Notes: generated by a model from the letters alone, not told the origin. DNA of 64,000 bases from Mycolicibacter heraklionensis (GCF_001021505.1 NZ_LDPO01000017.1:1-64000); one strand, 5' to 3'. Counted from the stretch's first letter, positions 39,334 to 49,296 are shown. Program-made: numbers and translations.

Positions 39334-40001
39334 CGGCTGCCGTCCGGCCACTTGAGGTCGTAGGCCGTCATGTTGCCCGCGTCGTCTTCGTGCACGATCA
39401 CCCGCAACGCGTAGGGCTGCGACGGCTTGTTGACGCCATCGACATCGGTGGCGGTAGCCCGCATCGCCACCAACACCGAAGCGTTCGCCGCGACATCGTC
39501 GACTCCTTCGAGAGCCGCGGCGTTGATGACGGCTTCCGAGCTGTGCTTGGTCTCGCGCAGCAACGCTTTGAGGTTCTCGGCGTTGGCGGCCATGGTGTCG
39601 CGCAGCGGGCCGCTGGTGCCCGCCACGAACAGGTCCACCTGATCACTGATGGTGTCGGGCGTATAGGTGTACATGTTCAGCACGGTCTGGACCGCGGTGT
39701 CGATGAATCGCTGGTCGCGCTGCTGCGCCGCGTCGGCATGCCGGTGTTGCACCCCGAGCGTGGCGACCAGCCCACCCAGCAGGACCGACGCCGCCAGTCC
39801 GACCGCACCCGCCAGCCGCGCGGTCTTGCGGGCGTTGGGCCGCCGCCGTGCGGGCGGTCCGGCCGGCCGGACCGCCCGCACGGCGGCGCGGCTCGGTGCC
39901 GGAATACGTACGGCGCTCGGCGTCGTTTCGCCGGCATCACCCGCTGGTCCCGCAGCCCGCGAGGCCCGGCGCCGGACCTTCGCGTCGTCGGGTCCGCTCA
40001 C
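39330..40001 (-). CDS. Mce-associated membrane protein (Rv3493c-like)
   Basis: A 223-residue protein with a long basic Pro/Arg/Ala-rich cytoplasmic N-terminus (about 60 residues), one transmembrane helix (AGAVGLAASVLLGGLVATLGV) and a periplasmic domain containing VLNMYTYTPDTISDQVD and the tail YDLKWPDGSR. It is the first of two Mas proteins after mce4F and overlaps it by 4 bp (GTGA). The two Mas proteins probably form a pair at the importer. Confidence 0.9.
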   Translation of the reverse strand: MSGPDDAKVRRRASRAAGPAGDAGETTPSAVRIPAPSRAAVRAVRPAGPPARRRPNARKTARLAGAVGLAASVLLGGLVATLGVQHRHADAAQQRDQRFIDTAVQTVLNMYTYTPDTISDQVDLFVAGTSGPLRDTMAANAENLKALLRETKHSSEAVINAAALEGVDDVAANASVLVAMRATATDVDGVNKPSQPYALRVIVHEDDAGNMTAYDLKWPDGSR

Positions 40002-41695
40002 GTCTGCCTCGGCGCAAGCATCAGATCAGCCCAGTTCTCCGCGGGCAGCCACTTGTCCGAGCCGGAGACGAACACTCCGCTGTTGCCGGCCGGATCCACG
40101 AACTTTCCGGACCGGTCGTAGGTGCTGTACGCGACACCGTTTGCCTCGGCGGGCAACGGTCCCGGAGCGGGCGCGGGCGACGGTCCCGGCGCGGGGTCGC
40201 GGCCATAGGCGGGCAGGCCGCCGTTGCCCCCCGGGCTGGTCGGCATGTTCTGATCCGGCGGCGCGTAGTAAGGCCACGGCGCCGGCGGGTTGGGTCCGAG
40301 CTGATTCGGCGGGTACGGCAGCGGGAACGGCGGGTTGGGAGCCGGGCCGGGGCCCGCGGGCACGCCCGGCGGCAGCGCAACGACCGGCGGTCCCGGGTCG
40401 TAGTCCGCCGACGGCGGGATGTAGGGGAACTTGTTCATCGGCGTCAGCATCCGCGGATCGGTGATCGGAGTGTCATACGGGACGGGCGGCCCGCGCCACG
40501 CGTTGCTGCCGATCGGGACGAAGCCCCGCGGGTCGCGGCAGAGCTGGATGGTGGGCGCCCGCTTGCCGGGATATTCCATGCAGGGGTAGTTGCGGGCACC
40601 ACGGACCGCGGTCGGATCGTTCTGCGCGGCCTTGCAGTACAGGTCCTTGGGCAGTTCCCGGACGGTTTCGTCGGCCGGTGTGCGCATTTCGGTGAACGGC
40701 AGGAAGCCGACCGTGCATGGCGGCGGGTCGTGCATGTCGATCTTGAAGTCCAGCTTCACGCCTTCATCCATCGGCACGCCGCCGGCGACGGTGATCAGTG
40801 CCGCCATCAGCGCGGGGAACACCACCAACGCCTGCTCAATGGAGTTACGGTATATGACCCCGACCCGACCGAAGTTGGCGATGCTGGCCGCCAGCGTGGG
40901 GAAGGACGCGCGGATTCCGTCAAAAGTGGTGTTGGCCTCGTCGGCGACGCTGGGCAGGGTCTGCAGCACCTCGCGGAGCTGCGGGTCGGCCTTGTGCACC
41001 TCGGTGGTGACCGCCGCCAGCGACCGTGCCAGTTTCCTGATGTCGTCACCGCTGCGGATCTGGGCGTCCAAGAAGGGCTCGACTTGGTCGACCAATGCCG
41101 AGGTCGCGTCGAAATTGGCGTTGGCCTCGTCGACCAGCTGCCGCGACGAGGCGATCATTCGCGCCAGCTCCTGCCCGGAGCCGTTGAACCCCTCGAACGC
41201 GCTGCGCAGCAGATCGCGAAGACGGCTGTTGGCGACGCTGTTGACCAGCGACTGCGCCTGGTCGAGCAGTCCGGCGATGTCCTGACCAATAGCGGTGCGG
41301 TCCTGGCCGATGCGCGCGCCGTTGCGCAACGCGCCTGCGGCCGCATCCCCGGCGGGTGGCACGAGGTCGATGTACTGCTCACCGATCGCGGACATGCTCT
41401 TGACGGTGGCGGTGACGTTCCCGGGGATCTTGGTACTGCTGTTGAGCCGCATTGCGGCGTCGACGCCGTGGTCGCTGAGTTGAACAGATTCCACCCGGCC
41501 CACCGTCACGCCGCGGTAAGTGACATTGGCGCTCTGGTAGATACCGCCGCCACCGATGAAGTCGGCGGTCACCTTGTAGGTGCCGATACCGATCCGGCTC
41601 GGCGCGTGCAGGTAGAGGATCGAGATGGCACCGACGGCCAGCACGGTGACCACGGCGAAGATCCCGAGTTGGATTCGAACGAGGCGGGTCAGCAT
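39998..41695 (-). CDS. mce4F: Mce4F, mammalian-cell-entry protein
   Basis: A 565-residue Mce subunit. N-terminal transmembrane helix (IQLGIFAVVTVLAVGAISILYL), MCE domain about residues 38-118, then a long helical part. The last 120 residues are very Pro-rich (PPGVPAGPGPAPNPPFPLP). It is part of the hexameric tunnel that carries cholesterol across the cell envelope. It matches Rv3494c. It lies 6 bp after mce4E and overlaps the following mas gene. Confidence 0.95.
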   Translation of the reverse strand: MLTRLVRIQLGIFAVVTVLAVGAISILYLHAPSRIGIGTYKVTADFIGGGGIYQSANVTYRGVTVGRVESVQLSDHGVDAAMRLNSSTKIPGNVTATVKSMSAIGEQYIDLVPPAGDAAAGALRNGARIGQDRTAIGQDIAGLLDQAQSLVNSVANSRLRDLLRSAFEGFNGSGQELARMIASSRQLVDEANANFDATSALVDQVEPFLDAQIRSGDDIRKLARSLAAVTTEVHKADPQLREVLQTLPSVADEANTTFDGIRASFPTLAASIANFGRVGVIYRNSIEQALVVFPALMAALITVAGGVPMDEGVKLDFKIDMHDPPPCTVGFLPFTEMRTPADETVRELPKDLYCKAAQNDPTAVRGARNYPCMEYPGKRAPTIQLCRDPRGFVPIGSNAWRGPPVPYDTPITDPRMLTPMNKFPYIPPSADYDPGPPVVALPPGVPAGPGPAPNPPFPLPYPPNQLGPNPPAPWPYYAPPDQNMPTSPGGNGGLPAYGRDPAPGPSPAPAPGPLPAEANGVAYSTYDRSGKFVDPAGNSGVFVSGSDKWLPAENWADLMLAPRQT

Positions 41696-41701
41696 CGCAG
41701 G

Positions 41702-42889
41702 TCATTCCTCATAGTGGGGAGCCGTTCCGGGCGGGATCTTGAACGGGTCGGCGGCCTGTCCGGACAGGTTCGCCATCTCTCCGATCAAGAAATCGGGCGG
41801 GTTCAGAACGTCGTGCATGTGCGGCATGTTCGGGTCGAAACCGCCGGTGGTGAACACGGTTTCGCCGAATCGACGCAGTGTCATGTCAAAGGTGACGTAG
41901 ACGTTGAGGAAGTCGCCACGCACGGCGTTACGCAGATACATCGACGGGAACGGGAACGTCGGGATGAACGGGAACGCCGTCACCAACTCGTTGGCGTTGT
42001 CAGCGAACGCCTTGATGACCGGGTACAGGTCCTTGATGTCGGCGGCGAAGTCTTCCTTGGTCTCGCTCATGATCCGCGCTCCGACCACGGCCAGCCGCTG
42101 CAGCGCCCCGAACGCGTCGACGATGTTGCTGCGGTTGTCGTTGAGCACCGCCAATGCCGCGGGCATGGTGTCCAGCGCCCGCGCCAGGCTGGGAGCGCTA
42201 CGGGCCAAGGTCGCCCCGACCCGGTTCAGCCCCTCAGCCGCCGCGACGATGTCGCGTGCCTGGCGGTCCAGCGAGGCGGTCAGTTCGGCCAGCCTCGGCA
42301 CCAGCTCGGCAAAGGTACCGGCCCGGCCGGCGACCGCGGCGTGGGCCTCTTCGGTGATGTCTTGCACCGCACCGAGATTGCCCTGGTTGACCACCACACC
42401 CAACGACGACAGCACCTCTTCGGTGCTGGGGTAGCGCCCGGTCCGGCTGAGCGGAATCTCATCGCCTCGGGCGAGGGTGCCGACCGGAGGTTGGTCGGTC
42501 GGCTCGGCCAGCTCGATGTGCTGAGAACCCAGCAGCGAGGTCTGCGCGACGTTCGCGATGGCATTGGCCGGCAGGTGCACATTGCCGTCCAGCGACAGCT
42601 TGACCGCGGCGTAGAAGCTGCCGTCGGGCCGTTGCACGGCCCGAATCCCCGACACACTGCCGACCGTGACGTCATCGACCATCACCGGCGAGTTCTGCGG
42701 CAGCGTGGTGACGTCCGGCAGTTGCACCGTGATGCTGTAGGAGCCGCGACCATGGCCTGCGGTTCCCGGCATGTTCAGCGAGTTCAGCCCGCCGAACTGA
42801 CAACCGGACAACACCAACGCCCCGGCACCGAGCACCGCACCGCGGCGGCCGACCCGGTGCAGCGCGCCGCCAAGAGACTTCACGCTCAT
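41702..42889 (-). CDS. mce4E: Mce4E, lipoprotein (LprN)
   Basis: A 395-residue Mce subunit with a lipoprotein signal peptide: LGAGALVLSGC, Cys near residue 30, matches the lipobox. MCE domain about residues 45-130. It is the only lipid-anchored member of the complex. The ATG at 42889 overlaps the mce4D stop (ATGA); a longer in-frame reading into mce4D is not used. It corresponds to Rv3495c. Confidence 0.95.
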   Translation of the reverse strand: MSVKSLGGALHRVGRRGAVLGAGALVLSGCQFGGLNSLNMPGTAGHGRGSYSITVQLPDVTTLPQNSPVMVDDVTVGSVSGIRAVQRPDGSFYAAVKLSLDGNVHLPANAIANVAQTSLLGSQHIELAEPTDQPPVGTLARGDEIPLSRTGRYPSTEEVLSSLGVVVNQGNLGAVQDITEEAHAAVAGRAGTFAELVPRLAELTASLDRQARDIVAAAEGLNRVGATLARSAPSLARALDTMPAALAVLNDNRSNIVDAFGALQRLAVVGARIMSETKEDFAADIKDLYPVIKAFADNANELVTAFPFIPTFPFPSMYLRNAVRGDFLNVYVTFDMTLRRFGETVFTTGGFDPNMPHMHDVLNPPDFLIGEMANLSGQAADPFKIPPGTAPHYEE

Positions 42890-44220
42890 CCGCCCTCCCG
42901 TGGTGCACCGGCACCGGGCTGAGCCGGACCCGTCGGGCCGGGCGCCTTGCCCAGCTGCCCCGGCGCGGGCGGCGGCAGGAACAGGGCCGCGACATCTTCG
43001 GTGCTCGGCGGCGTGACACCGGGAGCCGGCAGCCACTTCAGGTACGGCACCGGCGTCTGAGACTTCGCCTCGGTGGCCGGGGTGTCGTAGATGATCTGGC
43101 CCTTGTAGGCGGTGATCGAGTTGACCGGGTGGAACAAAAACGGGATAAAGTTCATAGACCAGCGCCGCATGACCGGTCCCATCCGCTCCTTGCAGATCTC
43201 CGCCCGCTTGAAGTTGTCGGGCACCGAACCGACGTCGAAGACGCCGCCGCAGATGAACTGCACCGGATTGGCGAAGTCGGGCAGCGACAGGAGCCCGCTC
43301 AAGGTCCCCTGCGCAGGATTGTAGATGTTGTAGAAGTTCACCAGGCCGTGCGGGGTGATGTGCAGCGCCTGTTCGAGGTTGTCGCTCTGGTCGGACAGCA
43401 CCTTGGTGAACTCCGCCAGCTTATTGACCTGGGCGATCAACGCGTCATTGTTGTTGTGCAGGAAACCGCGAACGTCGCGCAGTGCCTGGCTCAGCGTGCC
43501 CAGCGTGACATCCAGGTCGACCGAACTCTCGGCCAGCACTGCCGACACCGCCGCGACATGGTCGGTGAACTGCACGATCTGCTCGTTGCTGCCGGAGAGC
43601 GCATCGACCAGTACCTGCAGGTTCTTCACGGTGCCGAACAGGTCGGTGCGCGAGTCCCCGAGGCGCCCGGTGATCGCCGACAGTTCACGCAGCGCGTTGC
43701 GGAACGAGTCGCCGTTGCCGTCGAAGGTGTCGGCGGCCTGGTTGACGAAGGCGCTCAGTGCCCCGTTGAGCTTGCCCTGCTCGGGTGCCAACTGGGAGCT
43801 GAGCTGGGTCAGCTCCTGCTTGACCTCGTCCCATTCGACCGGGACCGCGGTGCGGTCTTCACTCAGTACCGATCCGTCGGCGAGCTTGTCACCTTCGGTG
43901 TAGGCCGGGGCCAGCTGAATGACCCGCGCGGAGACGATGTTCGGTGCCATGAGCACCGCATGCACGTCGGCCGGCAGCGGCACATCCTTGCTCACCGACA
44001 TGGTGATCTTGACGTTCTCGGCACGCGGCTCGATGGACTCGATGCGGCCGACCGGAACCCCGACCACCCGGACGTCGTCACCCGGGTAGAGGCCCACCGC
44101 CGAGGCGAAGTAGCCGGTGATGCGGTAGCTGCGCTGCGCGGGCAGCACCACGTATGCCGCGGCGGCCAACAGTACCGCCAGCAGGCCGGCGAGGACGAGG
44201 CGTGAAGTTCGGCGTGTCAT
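42886..44220 (-). CDS. mce4D: Mce4D
   Basis: A 444-residue Mce subunit: N-terminal helix LVLAGLLAVLLAAAAYVV, MCE domain about residues 28-110 (SYRITGYFASAVGLYPGDDVRVVGVPVG), helical part, and a Pro-rich tail ending GAPREGG. It overlaps mce4C upstream and mce4E downstream by 4 bp each. Confidence 0.95.
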   Translation of the reverse strand: MTRRTSRLVLAGLLAVLLAAAAYVVLPAQRSYRITGYFASAVGLYPGDDVRVVGVPVGRIESIEPRAENVKITMSVSKDVPLPADVHAVLMAPNIVSARVIQLAPAYTEGDKLADGSVLSEDRTAVPVEWDEVKQELTQLSSQLAPEQGKLNGALSAFVNQAADTFDGNGDSFRNALRELSAITGRLGDSRTDLFGTVKNLQVLVDALSGSNEQIVQFTDHVAAVSAVLAESSVDLDVTLGTLSQALRDVRGFLHNNNDALIAQVNKLAEFTKVLSDQSDNLEQALHITPHGLVNFYNIYNPAQGTLSGLLSLPDFANPVQFICGGVFDVGSVPDNFKRAEICKERMGPVMRRWSMNFIPFLFHPVNSITAYKGQIIYDTPATEAKSQTPVPYLKWLPAPGVTPPSTEDVAALFLPPPAPGQLGKAPGPTGPAQPGAGAPREGG

Positions 44221-45275
44221 GGTGACTTCGGCTTAATGATCGTGCGCTCGGAGATCATCCCGCGCAGGTAATCGGCCAAGCTGTCGGGCAGCTTGCCCGG
44301 CTGGAAGAACATGTCGACCATGACCTCCGACATCGTGGGCGGCGGTAGGCCGTACAGGTTGATCTGGAAGCCCGGACCCGAGGCCACCACCTCACCGAGT
44401 GTGGTGGCGTATCCGGGCAGCCGCTCCAGGGCGCCGGCGATCCGATCCTTGCGCTCGATCACGTTGTCCAGCACCAGGTTCAGCTTCTTCAAGGTCGGAC
44501 CGATCCCTTTCTCGTTATCGGTCACGACTCCGGAAAGCTGTTGCGACACATCGTCGATGCCGCCGATCAGCGCGCCGAGCGCCTGCCGGCGCTCATCAAG
44601 CGCAGCGAAGAGCTGGTTACCGTCGAGCACCAGCCTGTTCACCTGGGCAGCGCGCTGGTTGAGCACACCGGTGACAACCTGGGCGTGCGACAACAACTGG
44701 CCCAACGCCTCATCGCGACGGTTGAGGCTGCGCGACAGGGAAGCCACCCCGTCCAGCGCTCCGCGCAGCTGCGGGGTCGCCTCGCGCATGGAGTCGGTGA
44801 GCACCTGCAGCGCTTCCTCGAAGCGCGGCTTGTCCAGATCGCGGACGTTGCCGCCGAGGTCCTGCAGTGCGTTGTTGAGGGTGTACGGGGCACGCGTGCG
44901 CTCGAGCGGGATCGAGGTCACCGAACCGCCGCCGGCAGGAGTGATCGACAGGGCCTTCTCACCCAGCACGGTGTCGGTGCGGATGGCGGCCAGCGACTGG
45001 TCCCCCACCCGGACCTTGCGGTCGACGGTGAAATCCACTTTCGCGCTGGCTCCGGCCAGTCCCACCGATTTGACCTTGCCCACCCGGATACCGGAGACCG
45101 TCACGTCGCTACCGGGGATGATGCCGCCGGCGTCGGCGAAGTAGGCGTGGTAGTTCTTGCCCTGGGGCCAGAACGGCAGGCTGGTGTAACCGAAGGACAC
45201 CAAGACCAGGCATGCCACCAGTGCGATGCCCAACGTACCCGTGCGAACCGGGTTTACGCCGTCAATTTTTGACAG
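44217..45275 (-). CDS. mce4C: Mce4C
   Basis: About 352 residues: N-terminal helix LGIALVACLVLVSFGY, MCE domain about residues 37-115 (HAYFADAGGIIPGSDVTVSGIRVGKV, in pieces), helical part, and the end ERTIIKPKSP as in Rv3497c. The start is uncertain. The first 20 codons after the strong GGGGAGG site contain no ATG, GTG or TTG. A CTG at 45275 sits 7 nt after that site and gives the length of the M. tuberculosis protein. The nearest standard start upstream is a GTG at 45332 inside mce4B. Confidence 0.9.
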   Translation of the reverse strand: MSKIDGVNPVRTGTLGIALVACLVLVSFGYTSLPFWPQGKNYHAYFADAGGIIPGSDVTVSGIRVGKVKSVGLAGASAKVDFTVDRKVRVGDQSLAAIRTDTVLGEKALSITPAGGGSVTSIPLERTRAPYTLNNALQDLGGNVRDLDKPRFEEALQVLTDSMREATPQLRGALDGVASLSRSLNRRDEALGQLLSHAQVVTGVLNQRAAQVNRLVLDGNQLFAALDERRQALGALIGGIDDVSQQLSGVVTDNEKGIGPTLKKLNLVLDNVIERKDRIAGALERLPGYATTLGEVVASGPGFQINLYGLPPPTMSEVMVDMFFQPGKLPDSLADYLRGMISERTIIKPKSP

Positions 45276-46299
45276 GAGAGCACCTCCCCTTGCTCGTGTC
45301 GTTCTGGCCGCCCATGGGCAAGGTGATGTCACTGCCGGCGGGGCCGTTGAGCTTCAGGGCGACGGTGCAGTAGTTGATGTTGAAGAAGGAGCCGTAGGCG
45401 CCAAGTGCGTTGAGCCGCAGGTAGTTCTCTTCCAGCGGGTCGATGACGTCGTTCAGCTCCTGCCTGCGCTTGTCCAGCACGGTGGCCAGCGGCCGCGCGT
45501 TCTCGAGCACGCCCTGCAGTGGCCGACGGGTGCGGCGCAGCGTGTCGGTGAGGTCGTTCTCCACCGAGGCCAGCGGCCCGATCGCGCCGGCGATCGCATC
45601 CTTGCCCAGGGCCAGGCCGGTGATCAGCTGCTGTAGCCGGTCGACGGTGGCGTCGAACTGTTCGCTCTTGTCGTCGACTGTGGTCAGCACCGTGTTCAGG
45701 TTGTTGATCACGTCGCCGATGAGCTGGTCGCGGGAGGCCAGCGTGGTGGTGAACGAGCTGGTGCTGGCCAGCATCTGCGACAGCGCACCGCCCTGGCCCT
45801 GCAGCAGCTCGATGAGGGCGTTGCTGATCTCGTTGATCTTTCCGCCGTCCAAGCCCTTGAGCAGCGGGCGCATCCCGCCCAACAGTGCATCCAGGTCCAG
45901 GGCGGGCTGAGTGTGGTCGCGGGCGATGGTGCCGCCGGGCGGCAGCTTGTGCAGTTCCCCGGCGCCCGAGGCGATCTCGAGATACCGGTCGCCGACCAGG
46001 TTTTCGTAGCGGATGAGCGCGCGGGTCGAGTCGTAGATCTGGTAGCGCTTGTCCACGTCGAAGGTGACACTGACGTTGTTGTCCGGCGTCAACTCGACGC
46101 GTTTCACCGTACCCACCGGAATACCGGCGATCCTCACGTCCTCGCCGCCTTTGAGCCGGGAAGCGCTGGCGAAATCGGCGTGGTAGGTGTGGTTCGAGGC
46201 AAACCGGAATTCGCCGAACACCACCACCAGACCGGCCGATACCAACAGCATGGCGACGGCGAAGATGGTGACCTTGACCAGGGTGCTGCGCGGACTCAT
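45262..46299 (-). CDS. mce4B: Mce4B
   Basis: A 345-residue Mce subunit. N-terminal helix (VTIFAVAMLLVSAGLVVVFG), MCE domain about residues 36-115 with RLKGGEDVRIAGIPVG, then a long coiled helical domain, with a Cys-containing C-terminus. The ATG at 46299 overlaps the mce4A stop by one base (TGATG). Corresponds to Rv3498c. Confidence 0.95.
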   Translation of the reverse strand: MSPRSTLVKVTIFAVAMLLVSAGLVVVFGEFRFASNHTYHADFASASRLKGGEDVRIAGIPVGTVKRVELTPDNNVSVTFDVDKRYQIYDSTRALIRYENLVGDRYLEIASGAGELHKLPPGGTIARDHTQPALDLDALLGGMRPLLKGLDGGKINEISNALIELLQGQGGALSQMLASTSSFTTTLASRDQLIGDVINNLNTVLTTVDDKSEQFDATVDRLQQLITGLALGKDAIAGAIGPLASVENDLTDTLRRTRRPLQGVLENARPLATVLDKRRQELNDVIDPLEENYLRLNALGAYGSFFNINYCTVALKLNGPAGSDITLPMGGQNDTSKGRCSPVKN

Positions 46300-47498
46300 C
46301 AGTATTCATCCCGTTCCGCGAAGGCGCCGTTGAAGAGGAACTGCGCGGTGGAGGGTGCGTCGAACTGGACCTCGGTGTTGGGCTGGAACGGGATGTAGGC
46401 GCTGTCGGTCACCAGGAACGGTGAGCGGAACCAGGAGCCGCCGTACTGCTTGCTGGGGATGTCCGGCAAGCCGCGGCAGTTCGGTCCGCCGGTCGCGTTG
46501 GCCACCGGTAGGCTCTCCGGGTAGGTGTAGGCCGGTACGCCCGGGATGAAGCTGGACTGCACATACAAAGCCGGCTTGGTGCCGCCCAGCGACGGACCGA
46601 ATCGCTCCATGGCATTTTGAATTCCCTTGAACAGGCAGCCGAACTCCGGCGAGTATTCGGCGAGCAGGCTGGTCATGGCGCGGAAGCGCTGGATCCCGGC
46701 GATGAAGTCGTCGGCGGCCGGGGCGAAGGTGTCGTAGCCGTTGTTGGCCAGCCCGGTGGTCGCCAGCAATGCCTTGTTCAGGTTCTCCCGCTGATCGACC
46801 AGGGTCTTACTGATCGCCGGGACGTTGTCGATGGTCGTCGCCAGGTCCGGGGCGGCATCTCCGTAGATGTTGCCGACGACCGCGGTCTTGGCGAAGCCCG
46901 ACTGCAACTGGGGCAGTTTCGGATTGAACTTTCCGAGGTAGCTGTTCAGCCCGGAGAGCAGCCCGCCCAGGTTGTCACCGTTGCCCCGCAGGCCCTCGGC
47001 CAGCGCGCTGACCGACCCGTTGAGCTGAACCGGGTCGATCTTGTCCAGCACGTCGGTCAGCTTCTGGAACAGGGTGTTGACTTCCAGCTGCACGTCGGAT
47101 GCCTGCACGTTCGCGCCGTTGCGCAGCGTCGCACCCGAGGGCACCGGCGGCGGAACGAACTCCACCGACTTGGCCCCGAAGATGGTGTTGCCGGCGATAT
47201 GCACCGCCGCGTTCGACGGGATCTGGCGCATCGCGGAGCTGTCGATGGCCAGGAACAGCTTGGCCTGGTCGCCGGAGTACTTGATCGACTTGACCTTGCC
47301 GACCTGAATACCGCGGTACTTGACCTTGGCGTCCTGTTCCATCACCAGGCCGGCGCGCGGCGAGGTGACGGTGACCTTATCGGTGGAGCTGAACACCGAC
47401 ACGTAGGACAGGTAGGTGAACACGGTGGCGGCAAGCAGGATCGCACCGAGGATTGCCGCAGCAAGCCTCACCTGGGTACGCGTCGATCCCGTTTGCAC
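46299..47498 (-). CDS. mce4A: Mce4A
   Basis: A 399-residue Mce subunit matching Rv3499c. N-terminal helix (LAAAILGAILLAATVFTYL), MCE domain about residues 40-120 (SPRAGLVMEQDAKVKYRGIQVG), cholesterol uptake porin-type tail domain. The GTG at 47498 has AAGGGA 6 nt upstream and gives the expected 400-residue size; earlier in-frame starts have no site. It lies 13 bp after yrbE4B. Confidence 0.95.
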   Translation of the reverse strand: MQTGSTRTQVRLAAAILGAILLAATVFTYLSYVSVFSSTDKVTVTSPRAGLVMEQDAKVKYRGIQVGKVKSIKYSGDQAKLFLAIDSSAMRQIPSNAAVHIAGNTIFGAKSVEFVPPPVPSGATLRNGANVQASDVQLEVNTLFQKLTDVLDKIDPVQLNGSVSALAEGLRGNGDNLGGLLSGLNSYLGKFNPKLPQLQSGFAKTAVVGNIYGDAAPDLATTIDNVPAISKTLVDQRENLNKALLATTGLANNGYDTFAPAADDFIAGIQRFRAMTSLLAEYSPEFGCLFKGIQNAMERFGPSLGGTKPALYVQSSFIPGVPAYTYPESLPVANATGGPNCRGLPDIPSKQYGGSWFRSPFLVTDSAYIPFQPNTEVQFDAPSTAQFLFNGAFAERDEY

Positions 47499-47511
47499 CT
47501 GTATTCCCTTG

Positions 47512-48354
47512 CTAGCCCGAGAGGTTGAAGTTGCCAGAGCCGCCGTAGACGGCAAGTGAAACGAACAGCGTAATGACGACCACCACGACCAACGACGTCC
47601 GCACGGCTTGACCGACCGCGATGCCTACCCCGACGGGGCCGCCGGCCGCGTTGAAGCCGTAGTTGGTGTGCACCAGCATCACCGCGACCGACATGATGAT
47701 CGCCTGCAGGAAGGACCACAGTAGGTCGGTGGGGATCAGGAAGGTGTCGAAGTAGTGGTCATAGAGGCCCGGTGACTGCGAGTTGATGAACACCGTGGTG
47801 GACCGGGCGGCGAAGAAGGCGGCCAGCACCGACAGTGAGTACAGCGGGATGATCGCGATCAGGCCCGCCACCAGCCGAGTGGACACCAGATAGGACACCG
47901 CATGGACCGCCATCGACTCGACGGCGTCGATCTCCTCGGCGACACGCATGGCGCCGAGCTGGGCGGTGGTGCCGGCCCCGATGGTGGCGGCCAGCGCGAT
48001 CCCCGCGACCACCGGCGCAACGATCCGCACGTTGAGGAACGCCGACAGGAAGCCGGTCAGCGCCTCGATGCCGATGTTGCCCAGCGAAGAGAAGCCCTGG
48101 ACGGCGATAACTCCACCGGAGGCCAGGGTGAGGAAGGTGGCCACCCCGACCGTGCCGCCGATGATGGCCAGCGCGCCGGTACCCATGGTGATCTCGGCGA
48201 TCAGCCGGACGGTTTCCTTGCGGTACCGGGTCAGCGCGTTGGGGACGTACCGGATCGATTCGGCGTAGAACAGGGCCTGCTCGCCGAAGGTGTCGACGGC
48301 CTTGGGCACCCCGCGGAACATCCGCCGGAACCGCAATGTGGCGTCGTAGCTCAT
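47512..48354 (-). CDS. yrbE4B: YrbE4B, Mce4 permease
   Basis: A 280-residue integral membrane protein of the MlaE/YrbE permease family. About five transmembrane segments; the conserved EEIDAVESMAVHAVSYLVSTR is the coupling-helix region that contacts the shared ATPase (MceG, encoded elsewhere). It ends GNFNLSG. The ATG at 48354 (MSYDATLRF) is used. It is the second permease gene, 49 bp after yrbE4A. Confidence 0.95.
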   Translation of the reverse strand: MSYDATLRFRRMFRGVPKAVDTFGEQALFYAESIRYVPNALTRYRKETVRLIAEITMGTGALAIIGGTVGVATFLTLASGGVIAVQGFSSLGNIGIEALTGFLSAFLNVRIVAPVVAGIALAATIGAGTTAQLGAMRVAEEIDAVESMAVHAVSYLVSTRLVAGLIAIIPLYSLSVLAAFFAARSTTVFINSQSPGLYDHYFDTFLIPTDLLWSFLQAIIMSVAVMLVHTNYGFNAAGGPVGVGIAVGQAVRTSLVVVVVITLFVSLAVYGGSGNFNLSG

Positions 48355-48403
48355 GGCTCGACTCCCACTCGCTCGTTCTTCGCTTGCCGGAGCACTCGCG
48401 GGC

Positions 48404-49168
48404 TCATTTGACCAGCACCCGGACGCTGATCGCGGTCATGACGACGTTGATGACGAACAGACAAATAAAGGCGTAGACGACGGTCTCATTGACCGCGTTG
48501 CCTACGCCCTGGGGCCCGCCCTTGGCGGTCAGCCCGCGATAACACCCGATCAGACCGGCGGCCGTGCCGAACAGCAGCGCCTTGATCTCGGCCATCACCA
48601 GCTCGCCGAGCCCGGTGAGCACGGTCAGCCCGTTGATGAAGGCACCGGGATTGACGCCCTGCAGGAAGACCGAGAACACATAGCCGCCGACCAGGCCGAT
48701 CGCACACACCAGCCCGTTGAGCAGCAAGGCGACGAACGTCGACGCCAGGGCCCGGGGCACCACCAATCGCTGGATCGGGTCGATACCGAGCACCCGCATC
48801 GCGTCGATCTCTTCGCGGATGGTCCGTGCGCCCAGGTCCGCGCAGATAGCGGTCGCGCCCGCGCCGGCCACCACCAGCACGGTGACGACCGGGCCCAACT
48901 GGGTGATGGTGCCGAACGCGGTTCCGGCACCGGACAAGTCGGCAGCGCCGATCTCGCGCAGCAGGATGTTGAGGGTGAAGGCCACCAGCACGGTGAAGGG
49001 GATCGCGACCAGCACTGTCGGCAACAGCGACACCCGGGCGATCATCCAGGTCTGGTCGAGGAACTCACGGTACTGGAAGGGCCGGCGGAACATCGCCCGA
49101 AAGGTCTCCAGGGACATCTCGACGAACCCGCCCACGGCCCGAGCCGGAACCGTGAGCTGTTCGATCAA
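48404..49168 (-). CDS. yrbE4A: YrbE4A, Mce4 permease
   Basis: A 254-residue MlaE-type permease, the same length as Rv3501c. The coupling motif REEIDAMRVLGIDPIQRLVVPR is present. The TTG at 49168 has GAAGGA about 7 nt upstream and gives the exact family N-terminus; upstream in-frame sequence is not family-like. It is the first gene of the operon. The KstR-type site at 49297-49310 lies 129 bp before it, and another at 49387-49400. Confidence 0.94.
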   Translation of the reverse strand: MIEQLTVPARAVGGFVEMSLETFRAMFRRPFQYREFLDQTWMIARVSLLPTVLVAIPFTVLVAFTLNILLREIGAADLSGAGTAFGTITQLGPVVTVLVVAGAGATAICADLGARTIREEIDAMRVLGIDPIQRLVVPRALASTFVALLLNGLVCAIGLVGGYVFSVFLQGVNPGAFINGLTVLTGLGELVMAEIKALLFGTAAGLIGCYRGLTAKGGPQGVGNAVNETVVYAFICLFVINVVMTAISVRVLVK

Positions 49169-49296
49169 GACACGTCCTTCCCTCAGGTCGGGCTTCCGGG
49201 GCATCGGTGGTCGCAAAACTGTATCCGGCAACCTCCTGCGACCGGCGTCATTCGTGCAATTCAGACGCCGCACTGCGTGAGCCGGATCATACTAAC

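Noticed and set aside
39848..42922. 1024-residue frame on the plus strand
   Set aside because: It is antisense to mce4F, mce4E and a mas gene, with Arg/Gly/Asp/His-rich composition typical of shadow frames in GC-rich DNA.
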